Below, piece after piece: positions 1 through 10,490 of a stretch of DNA of 21,249 nt. The DNA comes from Elysia marginata (Eukaryota > Mollusca > Gastropoda > Plakobranchidae), in the NCBI GenBank assembly GCA_019649035.1, contig BMAT01000687.1, forward strand, positions 594,096 through 615,344, read 5' to 3'. The position numbers were made by a program, and so were the translations under genes. The stretch's first letter is position 1. Every line of letters begins with the position of its first letter. The notes under the pieces were generated by a model. The model saw only the letters and a program-made list of their open reading frames with translations. It did not search any database and was not told where the DNA came from.

Positions 1-10
1 GGGGGGGGGG
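1..10. repeat. Poly-G run at left edge
   Basis: The window opens with ten G residues followed directly by AGAGATG. A matching but longer G run closes the window, so both edges fall on dG:dC homopolymers. Assemblers commonly break at such tracts, and this may be a contig end. It is seen directly; the assembly explanation is inference. Confidence 0.9.
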
Positions 11-757
11 AGAGATGTTCTTTTACAACTTAACACAATGTAATCAATTCCAGTTCGAGACTTTGCTTCATATGTTAGAAAAGCAGGTCGAGTTGATGTT
101 TTAGTGCTGTCCCTCACGTACATGAGTGAGTGGTTGAGATCTTCTAGCACCTTACTGCTGCTCTCCAGCAGACCCTAATGAGCTATAAACTGTAGGTGGA
201 AATTTGAGTCGACTGAGAGTTAAAGTAGTGTCGATTACTCCAAAATCTGTTGCCTTTATTATGAGCCACGGGCCAGGAGCAATGCTTTCTGCTTAGCAAT
301 GAAAAATCTGGATATTCTCGTTGTCCTTCTTACGTACATTTAGCTTGAGATTATTATTATACTTTTTTTAAAGGAATCACAGATAGTATGATTCTCTAGA
401 AGGGTTGGAAATACAGCTGTTCAAAAAGATTGATTTCGTAAAGCAACATTGTCCACAGTATCAACTTATTTATCTAACCGGTTTATGGGTGCATCAAAAA
501 AAAAAAGAAAAGAAAAGGCTTCTAAAGTTCAATTAAATACATGCTAACAACTATCTGCAGTTGCCCATAAAGCAGAGGGGTATTCACTTACAAAAATAGC
601 AACTATGATCTGTAACAGAAGTCATTAAGAATGCAACCCCCTCCCCCTCACACATACACATATACACACCATATTTCGGAATGTTACAGTTCTCGCTTAA
701 TCTATAAAAATAGAAAAATATGACTTGCAAAAACGCTCACATAAACTTTCAAATGCA
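11..757. other. Non-coding AT-rich DNA, no gene seen
   Basis: I find no convincing open frame, RNA gene or element end here. It holds an A-rich simple stretch near 496-517 and a C-rich then CA-rich stretch near 636-669, both short and imperfect. It runs directly into the SINE head at 758. Confidence 0.6.
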
Positions 758-1060
758 GGGCAGCGTGGCTCAGTAGTTAGCGCGCTGGACTCGTGATCTA
801 GCGATTGCAGGTTTGATTCCCAATCACGATTTATGCTCTTTAGGAAAGCACTTTATCAACACTTTCCTTACTCCACTCACCTGTAAAAAGGGTACTGGCT
901 AAAGACAGTGTTCGAAATTTCTAGAATTTTATTGTTTGAGCGCCTACCAGGCTGCCGTATTGTAATGCTCAAAAATATGAGGTTTTTTTAAAATGTTGGC
1001 CCGCCGAGGGATGTGAAGATTTGGGACTGCCTTCGGATATATAAGGAATCCCAAATAAAA
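758..1060 (+). mobile_element. tRNA-derived SINE, plus strand
   Basis: The first 70 or so bases form a tRNA-like head. An A-box-like TGGCTCAGTAGTT lies near 766-778, an anticodon-like arm follows with loop CTCGTGA (anticodon position CGT, threonine-like), and a B box GGTTTGATTCC lies at 810-820. The two boxes are an internal RNA polymerase III promoter. Beyond the head, 836-900 reads like a conserved body region shared by many invertebrate SINEs (AAAGCACTTTAT, then ACTCCACTCACCTGTAAA). I recall similar sequence in mollusc, annelid and echinoderm SINEs but cannot assign the core-domain class. The 3' part ends near 1060 in an A/T-rich tail (AAATAAAA). No target-site duplication is convincing. 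The head is too diverged, and too clearly joined to a SINE body, to be called a functional tRNA gene. Body boundaries are approximate. Confidence 0.75.
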
Positions 1061-4003
1061 ATTATCTTTGGTAACAATGTCAATGATGCCTTCGCAATAT
1101 AACCATTTTTTTAAATATAAAGGCGTTTTTTCTCAGCTTTTAGAATTAAGTGGGCTAAATCCAGGTAACATCTTAACCCGATTGCTTTACAAAAGTTTAA
1201 AATGGCAAACATCAAAAATAAAATTAAATTAAAAAAAAAATTTAACTAGCAACAGAAAATTTATTTGCAGAACATTGAGCACCATGTAAAAAACAAATCG
1301 CTTTCTTCACCGTGCCGATTAACTAAGCAGTCTTATAAAATGACAGAGATAGCTAGCAAGCGATACAAGATATTTTGTTCTCTGATTTTATTCACAATGT
1401 CTATTTGTCTTAAGTGTGATTGACAAATCATTTGCTCAAGGATGCTGCAAACCTTGGCATTTTTAAGGTAAGAAAGCTTATCAAGGAAAAAAATGATAGA
1501 CACCTGTTATACCTTATAATAGTATGGAAGGAGTGTCTGGGTCAGGAGAAATACGGTAGTGCGAAGGGGTATATGGACGTAGCTATTCAACTACGGTTTT
1601 CTATTTATATAGAACGTAACGTCTCTCAGTACCAGTGCTACCTTCATCCAAACTTTATGGTCTAGTTGCACTTTTCGCTTAGATGTTCTTCGATGCTGAA
1701 ATTATTACATGTATAGCCAATAATATTAACTGAAATTATGATTGCATTTTTAATACCATTTCTGCCTTTGCGTTTACAGAATTGAAGAGTTTGTATATTT
1801 CATAGCGAGGAAGTAATCGGACCACCAAATAACGGCAGCCTACTCTAGCGTGTTTTGACCTGGTGATTGATTTGTAGGAAGTGATTTATTTCAGCACACT
1901 AGTTGTTTAACTTTCTTCACACAGTCTCTAACAAAGTTATTTTCTATCTTTGAGCTCTACATAGAATCCAAGTAAGCCAAACTCCCGGATCTGATTTACT
2001 ACGCTAAGAACATCCAACGTTGGGAGAAGCATTCTAACAGACGCAATGCTAAATGATGGAGCTTTTTCGTATTTATTGCCACATTTCCTAAGGTCTCACA
2101 ACTGTTTTGATAACTTAGGGGATTGAGAGAATATGTAGAGCGTGCTAGTATAAAGATGCGTTGTTTACTTATAGGTAGAAGTTTTCTCCTAAGAAACTTG
2201 CAATTGACGGGGGCAGCTCTTTGTAACAACACCACCACAGAGGCTAAACATTTACCTGGTCAGGTAACCCATAACAAGGCCAGGCGCGAAGTAGACGCGG
2301 TTCATGTATTCGTGGCATCGCGGAAGACGAATAGCTTTTGCCTGAGGCGTTAACAGATTTGTAGTAGCGTGTGAAGAAATCGTGTGACGGCATATGTAAA
2401 GGACGTATACAACCGACCTTTTTGTGACTTTGCAGACATGCTGCAACCTTTGATTTAAAAAAAAATTTAGTCCGTTTTAGTGCAAAGGGGCCATGAAAAT
2501 GTCTGGAATTTTTTTTCTTGCAGCATCATGGGGTGGAAGGGTCAAAAGGTTTCAGGAGTTGAAGTTTAAACTGGGGATTTGCACCCCAAGATCGACCAAG
2601 ATCGACACGCCCGAGTTTCCTTATCTGTAGATAGAGTGCAAGACTTTCTAGGGCTTTCAACACCAGCATCTGGGATGTTTAGGGATAATCAGGGAGATGG
2701 AGAAAATTCCAACATGTTAGCATAAGACTAATGAGTAGGACCAAGAGAGGAAGAGAAAAAAGTAAAGAATTAAAGGGATGCCATGTAAAAACAAAGGTAG
2801 AAGAAAGATACCAGATAGAAGGAAATAGCGGTGGCGAATTAAAAAGAGTAAACTACGCTTAAAAAAAACTTCTGCTTACTCTCAACTCGGGCTTGAGAAA
2901 AAAGATTACAAGCTTACATGTAAAAGTCTGTTCAATCAAGAAACGGATATAGTATTATTGTAAATCTAAATCCCAATGCGAATGTGACAAAAAATCTTAA
3001 TACGGATTTAATTCCAAAAAACTTACTTTCTGGTAGAACTGATGAAGCCGTCCATGCTTTTTCGAAAATTCTCTACCATTCCACAAAGCTTATTCATTTC
3101 ATTTAGACGACATATAATTAAAACATCTCTAAGTTGTTTCAAATATCACTAACTGTACATTGGGTCGGTAACTAAATGAGGCTAATGGCTTGTAAGTTAT
3201 TCCTTAAGGACTTTCTTTTTCTAAATAAGCTGGCTCGACTGAAAATGAACAACCTGTTGGGATAAAAACGAAGGAAAAATACCTTTGACCGAATTTTTTT
3301 CAGCGGTGCTTTTAAGACAAATCGTACCTGTTTATTTCCTAAAGCGTGTAATGAAAACAAAGAATGTCATTCTCCATATGTTTATGCTATGCTGTTGATT
3401 GTTTAAGAAAGATAAATACACTCAGTACCAGATTTCATTCGTCTGTCATTTCCTCATGAATTCCGTACTGAATAGTTTGTTCGTAGTTAACAAATTTTCT
3501 TTAAATTTTCTAAAGCTTTCTTGTGAAAAAGATCCCTGCTTTAATTATAATGCAGATTTCTTTTACGTACAATCCTAAAACTTCAACCCCTACCCCACGT
3601 TCCAATCTTCCCTTTCTCTGACTCTGCCCGCCTTTTTCTTTTTACTTTTAATACGTTGTGTTCCTCCTCATAATATTTTAAAGTAAAGATCTTACGGTGT
3701 ATAAATTTACCATGTCTAAATACCATTTTTAGTCTATACCCAAATGTTTTTTTTTCATGATATTTATAATTATTGCAAGAAGTAAGTTTCCATTTATGAC
3801 CTGCTCAGAAAGCTGTATAACAACTTATTTAGGTATTTCGATTTGTATTTCTTCAAAAGAAAACTTACACAAATTCGAAACAATTCCTTTGATTTCAGCA
3901 GTTTCACCAGGCTGCTTTTATGGGAGCCATATAAGTACGCAACTTGAAACAAATTAATCTATCCTATTGTTTTTCTCAAAACTGTATATCGTGCCACGTG
4001 CAG
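1061..4003. other. Unannotated AT-rich DNA
   Basis: Only short open frames occur (about 60-80 codons), with no recognisable motifs and starts in AT-rich context. A locally more GC-rich patch near 2240-2440 is open for 64 codons on the minus strand and ends beside a donor-like CCAG/GTAAAT, but I cannot match it to anything. A 10-bp unit (CCAAGATCGA) is repeated twice in tandem at 2586-2605. Nothing else stands out. Confidence 0.5.
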
Positions 4004-4142
4004 CAGCAGCCTGCTATCATCGCTACTGTTTTTGTGGTCTACAGACGCGTGTCGGACTTGTTCGGAAACGCTCCTGTAAAAGATGCTCTGGAAACACCCG
4101 TGTTTGTCCACGGCCAACCTAAGGTCTCAGCGAAACTACGAA
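4004..4142 (+). other. Possible coding exon or exon relic, unassigned
   Basis: This patch is more GC-rich than its surroundings and open in one frame, reading ATVFVVYRRVSDLFG near its start and PVFVHGQPKVSAKL near its end. It is preceded by an acceptor-like CAG after GTGCCACGTG and followed by a possible donor (GAA then GTAACC). The frame stays open past the donor to about 4213. The spacing of FVVY...LF and V..G..VSAKL loosely resembles the end of the GAIN region of adhesion GPCRs, which is a guess from memory. No neighbouring exon was found. It could equally be a chance open frame. Confidence 0.2.
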
Positions 4143-4271
4143 GTAACCAACCCCATAACTACCACCCAACCGATGTTAGGAAAGAGAGCTATGCACGTGC
4201 CTTTCTCAAGGCGTAAAATGTATCAGATCTCAAAGCTCACCCAGCACCTTATGTCTTGGAGGGTTGGTTAG

Positions 4272-6180
4272 TGAGCGTATAATTAGAAGACAGTCTATAT
4301 GATGCACCAGTATTTGGCATTCGTGACTTTGTTTCTGGTTTATTATTCTGAACGCAAGAATAATGATACGGCCTCATATAACATCCAATGAATCACTGAT
4401 GGTGATATGAAGTGTGAACAAGAAGTTATTTGAAAAAAAAAGTTTTAAATTTTTAGTTAGCGTTTTATTAAAAACATGACAGTGCGGCTGCAGCTATGGC
4501 TATATTATAACAATATGCAAACCAACAACAAAGGCTTTAATTATATTCTTTATAAGGTCACATACATTGATCTAACTTGAAAAGGTGCCAAATTTTCAGC
4601 ACCAATGATAATAATTTCAGTAATGAGAGAGCAAAAAATAAGAAGAAAGCTAATCTTTTCAGATAACAATTGCTTGAGATGAGCATTTTTCAAAACATCC
4701 TACATGATGACATTCAAACTGTAGAGTATTGAAAAGACAACCACGTACGACCCAAACTTTTACCAAATATTTTTCTTTTTTTCCTGGAGCTAGGATGTTT
4801 TGATTGATCCTAAATCGATCTTGTAACATTTCGACAGCTTAACAGACTGTTCATCTTGTAGACAGGGTGTCACTGACTAAGACATATGAACATAAAGAAA
4901 GATTCTCAGAATAACTTATAAAAATAGTATTATGGTTTCTTTTGTAACTTGATTTGGTTTCTTTATAAATTTTTGTACACATAATTTTGCAACCAATTGA
5001 GCGGCACAGATATATTGTATTACTCTATGTGTCATGTTCAACATGATAGTTTTATTCCAAAAGTGCCCATCTCAGGTGGGTAAAACACAAAGCTACCATT
5101 ACTATCCTTATGCTTTGAGAATGCACTCTTATAGTATGATGGATTGTATAGCTGAAATGTGTTCATTTTACTGTCATTCGCATAAAGATGCCAAACTGAA
5201 CAAATAGCCTGGTCATAATTCTGCTAATACTGGGCATTGTATTTATGAAAGGACTCACGCTACGATCCAAATCACTTGCATCAGCCATTAATCATCCTTT
5301 CTGGCTTACCCAAAACGTGGGATAGAAGAGTTTTATTCATAATGCTTTCAACTTACATTATTTAAAAAAAAAATATATTCGTCCCACCCTTACCAGTTTG
5401 TAGAACTTACTGATTAGCTGTGTGATAATATGAGACGATGAAGAGAATTTTTCTACCTTTGGAAATGGAATTTGCCAGAGTTGTTCAAAACAAAATGTTC
5501 TGTGAATGATTAAATAATATTGTTGTTACTAAAGTTGACTACAATAAACAAGTAATAGTGATTTGAGCATGGTCTTTATATCAACATTGACAATTACAGG
5601 AAAAGCAGCTGCAACAATTATTTATAAAAAAAGAACAAATATCCTTATAGTGTTTCTCATAATGATGATAAAGAAGGTATCGATGGGAACAGAGATGGCA
5701 GTTATGATTTAAGATAACAAAGACATAAAAATGCTGTGTCTCTTACATACGTTGAAAAGTTTCTTTTAGTTTGCATGTTATTAATGCTTATTTGAATAAT
5801 TAGTTCTTGTACAAAAGTTTTAAACATCTATTTTGCTGTTTTATTACTCCTACCTATCACATAATTATCTTCTATTCGGGGTATGTATCCCGCTTATATA
5901 CTTGACTTAGCCCATGTGCGAATTTTATTATATTATCATATTATTCTACGTCTTGGCACTCAGGTGTCGTGAAGGCAACGGACCAGCTTTTCAAATAGCA
6001 CTCTTAGTTACACATATCAAAACTAATGCATCTTAGAATTTTCAGGTTCACCAACCGAATGAATTGTTTACTTGAAATAATATAGTTAACAAATAAATGC
6101 GCCTTTGAATATTCTATAATTTGTTGAAGCTTTTCTCTTTCGACAGGGTTAAATCCATGGTGAGTTTATGTAACAATTAA
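4272..6180. other. Unannotated AT-rich DNA
   Basis: There is no open frame worth reporting and no element ends were recognised. It contains a 15-bp perfect palindrome at 5032-5046 (TCATGTTCAACATGA) and several poly-A/T runs. Nothing suggests coding or RNA genes. Confidence 0.5.
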
Positions 6181-6310
6181 CTAAAGGAAAAGAAAAGAAA
6201 AAGAAGAAGACGTAAAAATTGAGTAATGGGATTATTTAAAGAAAGATAAAAACGGAAGAAGAAGAAGAAGAAGGCAACAAGGTGACTGAAGAAGGAAAAA
6301 GGAATAAAAA
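6181..6310 (+). repeat. Purine-rich tract with GAA microsatellite
   Basis: The plus strand is dominated by A and G over about 130 bases, including an uninterrupted GAA run at 6255-6273. The minus-strand open frames across it encode runs of Phe and Ser, as expected of low-complexity sequence rather than genes. Such purine mirror tracts can adopt triplex DNA; whether this one does is unknown. Confidence 0.8.
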
Positions 6311-6559
6311 GAAACAGGCGTCTCTTCGGTGTAAGGATCGGAACACGCACACACTCACACAAGCCCAGAGTTCAAACATCTCGTGATGCCTGGGACCAGC
6401 CCCGAAGATAAATGGCAGCATGTTCCTGCTCCGCTTTATCAATGTTATCTCTTTCTAGCGAGGAGTTCAACATAGCCCACCTCTATCTCTCACAAGATAG
6501 CACATCTCTGATCACCTCAGGTAGCGTTTCTATAAGTACATTATATCAGTTCTTTCTGA

Positions 6560-6735
6560 CATGTCGTTGCTTCACTCTCTCTTTCTCCCATTCATCATCT
6601 CTTCCCTTTCCGTGCTCGCATCGTTTTTGTCTCGGAGATCACAGCTTTCAATATCAACATGTTTTATACACGTACGTACTGCATACTTCCCTCGTAGCCT
6701 ATACTCTCTCTGTCTCTTTTTCCACTTCCTTTTTT
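6560..6735 (+). repeat. Pyrimidine-rich low-complexity tract
   Basis: The plus strand is mainly C and T (CTCTCTTTCTCCC and similar). The 108-codon and 75-codon open frames over it translate to Ser/Leu/Phe-rich low-complexity peptides and are not credible genes. With the purine tract at 6181-6310 it makes a strand-asymmetric R-then-Y pair. Confidence 0.7.
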
Positions 6736-6805
6736 TAACACCTCTCAGTTTTTCAACCAATCTATTTATCGTTTTTGGTTTTAAATAAGAGGTAGTGTTC
6801 ACCAA

Positions 6806-7917
6806 AACTCATTATCTGCATTTTCAAGTTTGAGAGAAATTCAAGAAAAACTGATCCTTTTCTGTCTTTAACTCAAAAAAAAAAACAACAAAAAACACGA
6901 CATAATATATAATGACCTAAAGCGAGATTTTACCCACGATGTAGTCGTGTTACTCTTAACCTGAATATCAAACATCTTCTAAGAGAGAAAACTCAGATGT
7001 CAACGAAATAGCAAAAAGTAAGTTTTGGAAAACCATTCTTCACTATGGCGGTCTGTTTCTTTGAATGTGTCTGTCAATGTCTGTATAATCTATCTCTTGT
7101 TGAGCTACACATAATAAAAGTGGCTGCATAAAACGATGATAGAAAGTAAGATGTAAAGCCTGAACTGTTATATTTTTCACAAGCCTTCACTGTTTAAACA
7201 AGTGAAATTTCAGCTGATGGGAATTTCACACTATGACATTATTACAAACAAACATTTAAACAGGTTTAAGGTATGAGAAGATAGTCACACAAATTCAACT
7301 CCTACAACAACAAAAAATACTGTACCAATTTCTTTTCGGATTAGGTTTCATTTTTGAGCTGACAGTTGCATTCCTGTAAATTTAAAGACGCTCGCTCTCT
7401 TTAGTACAAACGAGTGCAGTAACGCATACTAAGACTAAAAGGTCGAGCAATAAACTATACGACTCCGATACGATGGTAAGCTGAGGTTTAAATAAAAAGA
7501 AACTTGCGCTCGGTTTCTTCTTCCTCAATACGCTTCGTGACACCCCCCCCCCCTTCGCCCCTCTACTTCATTTCCCCAATACTCCTTCCTCACACCCACA
7601 CTCCATTTTCGTGTAATGATGCTGAAGAAATATGAGTATAGTTTAGTGCAGTCTGAAAGTAGACATCGAACGAGCTAAAGCGATCAGTGCCGCGCAAGTA
7701 CTCATAATGTACCCATAACGAGTCCCTTGGTGCCTAATGCTTGAAGCAAATGACCTTCGAGAGATTGGCCAGTTTCGCAATAGCTTTGGTGGTCAACTTT
7801 GTTAGCGTGCTGAATGTATACCAAAATTTAATAATGAGCGAAGAGGCGTGCAGGAAAACTTCTTTACGTTTATATTTGCTATCCAAGCTATAAGCTACGA
7901 AAGATGAAACCAGTTAT
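6806..7917. other. Unannotated DNA with C11 homopolymer
   Basis: No gene was recognised. A run of 11 C lies at 7543-7553 inside a C/T-rich patch. A short hairpin sits just upstream (arms AAGAAAC 7497-7503 and GTTTCTT 7513-7519, loop of 9). The region just left of 7918 may include more of the adjoining LINE but shows no readable reverse-transcriptase motif. Confidence 0.5.
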
Positions 7918-8728
7918 ACATAAAACATAAAATGTTTTGTTAAATGATGCAAGGGCCACTTTTTGCTTCTAAACGTGAAGAAAACTGAGGAGATTGTTAT
8001 TGAGTTCAGAAAAGAAAACAAAAACGCTTATTGCTGCATGTCTTTGTGAATGGCGAAGAAGCTGAGCGAGTAAAATCGTATAAGTATCTTCGAAGAACTA
8101 TTCACCATTAGCTAGACTGAAACGCTCACTCTAAGACTCTTTGAAAGAAATTGAACACCCGCTTGTATTTCGACATCAATTTAATTCGTACTACATTGTC
8201 AACACGTTCCTTAGCCTCTTCTATAAAGCAATAATCGAGAGTGTCGTTTGTTTTGGGATGGTTGATTGTGGAAGATATGAAACATAAACCAGAGAAGAAA
8301 AATTGAGAAACTTCTAAGAAAATGTAAAAATATCTGCCAACCAAACAGCGAGTTTCTAAACATGAATTTATTATATCTATGTAAAACTCAAAGCAAAACC
8401 ATCTTAATTGCAAAAGATAAACACCGACCATTGTACACTAATGTAAGGTTCTATGAACGCTCATGAAAGCCTTTAGGCGTCAAAATTGCAGACTAGAACG
8501 CTGACGAAAATTATTCTTAGCAACTTCCATCAATTAATTTATTTGTTATTTCTGATCTTTTCACGAACCAACACTTCATTCTTCTAAGTGTTTAATTTCA
8601 CTATTTCACTAGGTTTTTCCTTAAACAATGTTTGTGTGTATGGTACTTCTTGTACATCTATGTTGTTTTTGCAAAAACCAAACAAAGTGCATCTTGAAAG
8701 GACATTAATGATTTATCTTATCTTATAT
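7918..8728 (+). mobile_element. 5'-truncated LINE 3' end (CR1/L2/Rex1-like), decayed
   Basis: This is the C-terminal part of a non-LTR retrotransposon ORF2, downstream of the reverse-transcriptase catalytic core, plus the 3' end. Readable family blocks occur in order on the plus strand: FLLLNVKKTEE at 7960-7992 (family: W-C-x(5)-L-x-L-N-V-x-K-T-x-E), VKSYKYL at 8070-8090, ESVVCFG near 8235-8256 and HRPLYTNVRFYERS near 8421-8463. A TGA at 7945 sits where the family has Trp. The blocks fall in different frames, so the copy carries several stops and frameshifts and cannot be functional. The tail is a TTATC-type repeat at 8713-8726, as in CR1/Rex1-like elements that end in short tandem repeats. 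The catalytic YADD box and the endonuclease are missing, consistent with ordinary 5' truncation during target-primed reverse transcription. The clade assignment is from memory. Confidence 0.8.
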
Positions 8729-9936
8729 TACTTTGCCATACCCTTGAAATCTCTAAGATCTCGTTGAGGATAATTTATGTAACTGTGTTCGATTATTGCC
8801 AGCACATTGAATTAGTCTATTGACACAGTACTGAAAATCTAAAAAACTTAAAACAGATATGTTTACCCAGCAAACAAAATTAAAACTTTCCTCTTTTTCT
8901 TCGTTTCTTTTCTACAAATTCTTCATACTCCCGTAACAAATAACTTAATTTGCTAATGCCATGTCACGAAGAACAACACTTTACAAAAAATTATATAACA
9001 TTAGAGAAATATAAAACGTGTGCTTGGGGTTTCGATAAAACCTCTTTGTTTATGTCAACGGCTGTATAGAAAAGCACAGAAGTGCTTCAATGACAGAGAG
9101 ATCAGCGTTATAATGACGCTGACGAAGAGTTTTGCACAAAGCAATGTTGTAATGCAACATTACCAATCAATTTTTTTTCGTAATACACTGTACGCAAATA
9201 CTACATAATGTTGCCATTTTCAGAAAGAAAAAAAAACATATAAGCATATATAATGAACAGTATAAAACGGAGCTTACTCCAACAGAAGAAGAGTACAGTA
9301 CACACTCTGAAATTAAAAACCTTAAACGATCCTAGCACTAAAAATGCCATATATATTTTTGTTCTTTTTTTTCTCCAGATTTGGGTATAATTAATAATTT
9401 TCAGATAAAACTCAAAGAAGGAGAATGTAAGACTAATGTTGTGTTTTGCAGTGGAGGTCAAGATCTTATACTTATATACCTGAAAGTAGATATCTAGTAC
9501 TTTTGCACATTAAGAGAATTTTGTCCTAAACCAATTGGACCGTAACCGAAATTTGGACCCAGCGTCGGTAGAAAGGTTTTAAAAATCACTTCCTTTGTAT
9601 AGTTTGTAACCCATCATAATGACAAACTGTATTATTGATTCTCTGTCGATGTAATCCTAAACCTACTAATTTTGCATCACTACGAGTATTAAGCATAAAC
9701 TGCAAATGATCTAAATGCTATAGTGAAACGATAATTATAACTGATATCTCCCACCGTTGCAATGATAACATATGAAAAAAAAATGTACTCTAAGTGCTAA
9801 CATGTTACTGTTGAATACAATTTCAGATAGCTAAAACATCTACGAGACATTTATGAAGCAGTCATTTTAAAGAAGCATGAGAAAACCTTGCTGCATAAGA
9901 AAAGTATTTTGGCCTGCAATGTTCTTATTGTATATT
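8729..9936. other. Unannotated AT-rich DNA
   Basis: Only short AT-driven open frames occur, for example 86 codons on the minus strand at 9201-9461, rich in Phe, Ile and Tyr without motifs. No element ends or RNA genes were recognised. Confidence 0.5.
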
Positions 9937-10349
9937 TTAACCCTTTTGTGACGGAATGTTTTTTGTGTGATCGGGTGTCGCTCTATTTGAGCTGACAAAT
10001 CCGTAAGAGTCCGAGTTAGAACTGGTATATAGAGCTAGACCTAGATTTAGCCCTATCAAACTCACTATCACAGTCATCATAACGCTCTTCATCCTTAGTG
10101 ATATCTCCTAACAGAAGTTATGTGACATGTTTATTTAGAAATTCCCGAGATTACTTTTTACCAGTGAAACTAAAACTTGCTGAAGGCGTCGTCGCTGGTG
10201 TGCTGTGAACGGAAATGTTCAACAATAAGTAATCACAGGTATTCGATTACAAATAAGTCTGCTTTTTATGAGAAAAGTATATGAATACAAATAGTTAAGT
10301 AGCTTTAGCAATACTTTCGATACTTTTGAGATATTTAGTCAATAAAGTG

Positions 10350-10368
10350 TGACGTATATGATACGTCA
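10350..10368. repeat. Palindrome TGACGTAT/ATACGTCA
   Basis: Perfect 8-bp arms surround a 3-base centre (ATG). It lies inside the right part of the piggyBac-like element and resembles a second palindrome at 10449-10471. The core is a TGACGT half-site like a CREB/ATF site, but a transposase-binding or structural role in the element end is the simpler reading. Confidence 0.85.
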
Positions 10369-10391
10369 TAGGGGCAAATCTAGCTCTAACC

Positions 10392-10437
10392 CGTAATGTA
10401 CATTGTACTTCATAACGGTATCTTGGCATACATTACG
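10392..10437. repeat. Inverted repeat CGTAATGTA / TACATTACG
   Basis: Perfect 9-bp arms at 10392-10400 and 10429-10437 enclose a 28-base spacer. The pair sits between the two TGACGTA palindromes, so the right 140 bases of the element hold three stacked inverted repeats. Confidence 0.8.
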
Positions 10438-10448
10438 AAAAAAAGAAA

Positions 10449-10471
10449 TATGACATACGTAGTACGTCATA
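10449..10471. repeat. Near-perfect palindrome next to the right element end
   Basis: The arms are TATGACATAC and GTACGTCATA, 10 bases each with one mismatch, around a 3-base centre (GTA). It ends 15 bases before the last base of the piggyBac-like element, a plausible place for a transposase-binding subterminal repeat. Confidence 0.85.
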
Positions 10472-10490
10472 TGGGCCATGAAGACATTAA

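Larger units (their letters stand above)
9937..10490. mobile_element. piggyBac-like non-autonomous element (TTAA-flanked)
   Basis: A TTAA lies at 9937-9940 directly before CCCTTTTGTGACGG, and another at 10487-10490 directly after GGGCCATGAAGACA. piggyBac superfamily elements insert at TTAA and their ends usually begin CCCTTT or similar. The outermost inverted repeats are degenerate. A subterminal inverted pair is clearer: 10031-10057 on the left and 10370-10393 on the right, each starting about 90-94 bases from its end. The right third is rich in TGACGTA-type palindromes, which I recall from invertebrate piggyBac-like ends. At about 546 bp it is far too short for a transposase (usually 500-700 aa). 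A minus-strand stretch near 10050-10110 is Asp/Glu-rich (DEERYDDCDSEFD), loosely like a piggyBac transposase N-terminus; this is weak. The family call is an inference. Confidence 0.5.

Noticed and set aside
758-829. Functional tRNA-Thr gene
   Set aside because: The head is diverged, the acceptor stem does not close well, and it continues directly into a SINE body and tail.
1420-1665. 81-codon plus-strand frame
   Set aside because: It opens at TTG, has no known motif, and lies in ordinary AT-rich DNA.
2252-2446. 64-codon minus-strand frame with a donor-like CCAG/GTAAAT end
   Set aside because: No recognisable residues or partner exon; the donor lies in a small palindrome (ACCTGGTCAGGT) that gives donor-like signals on both strands.
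2565-2600. B-box-like GGGGATTTGCACCCC suggesting a third tRNA-derived SINE
   Set aside because: It has a stem-loop like a T-arm but two B-box mismatches, and no A box at the right distance on the minus strand.
6412-6788. Overlapping 108- and 75-codon plus-strand frames
   Set aside because: They lie over pyrimidine-rich low-complexity DNA and read as Ser/Leu/Phe strings without domains.
7497-7519. Histone-type 3' stem-loop
   Set aside because: Stem AAGAAAC/GTTTCTT with a 9-base loop does not match the histone consensus stem or its 4-base loop, and no histone gene is near.
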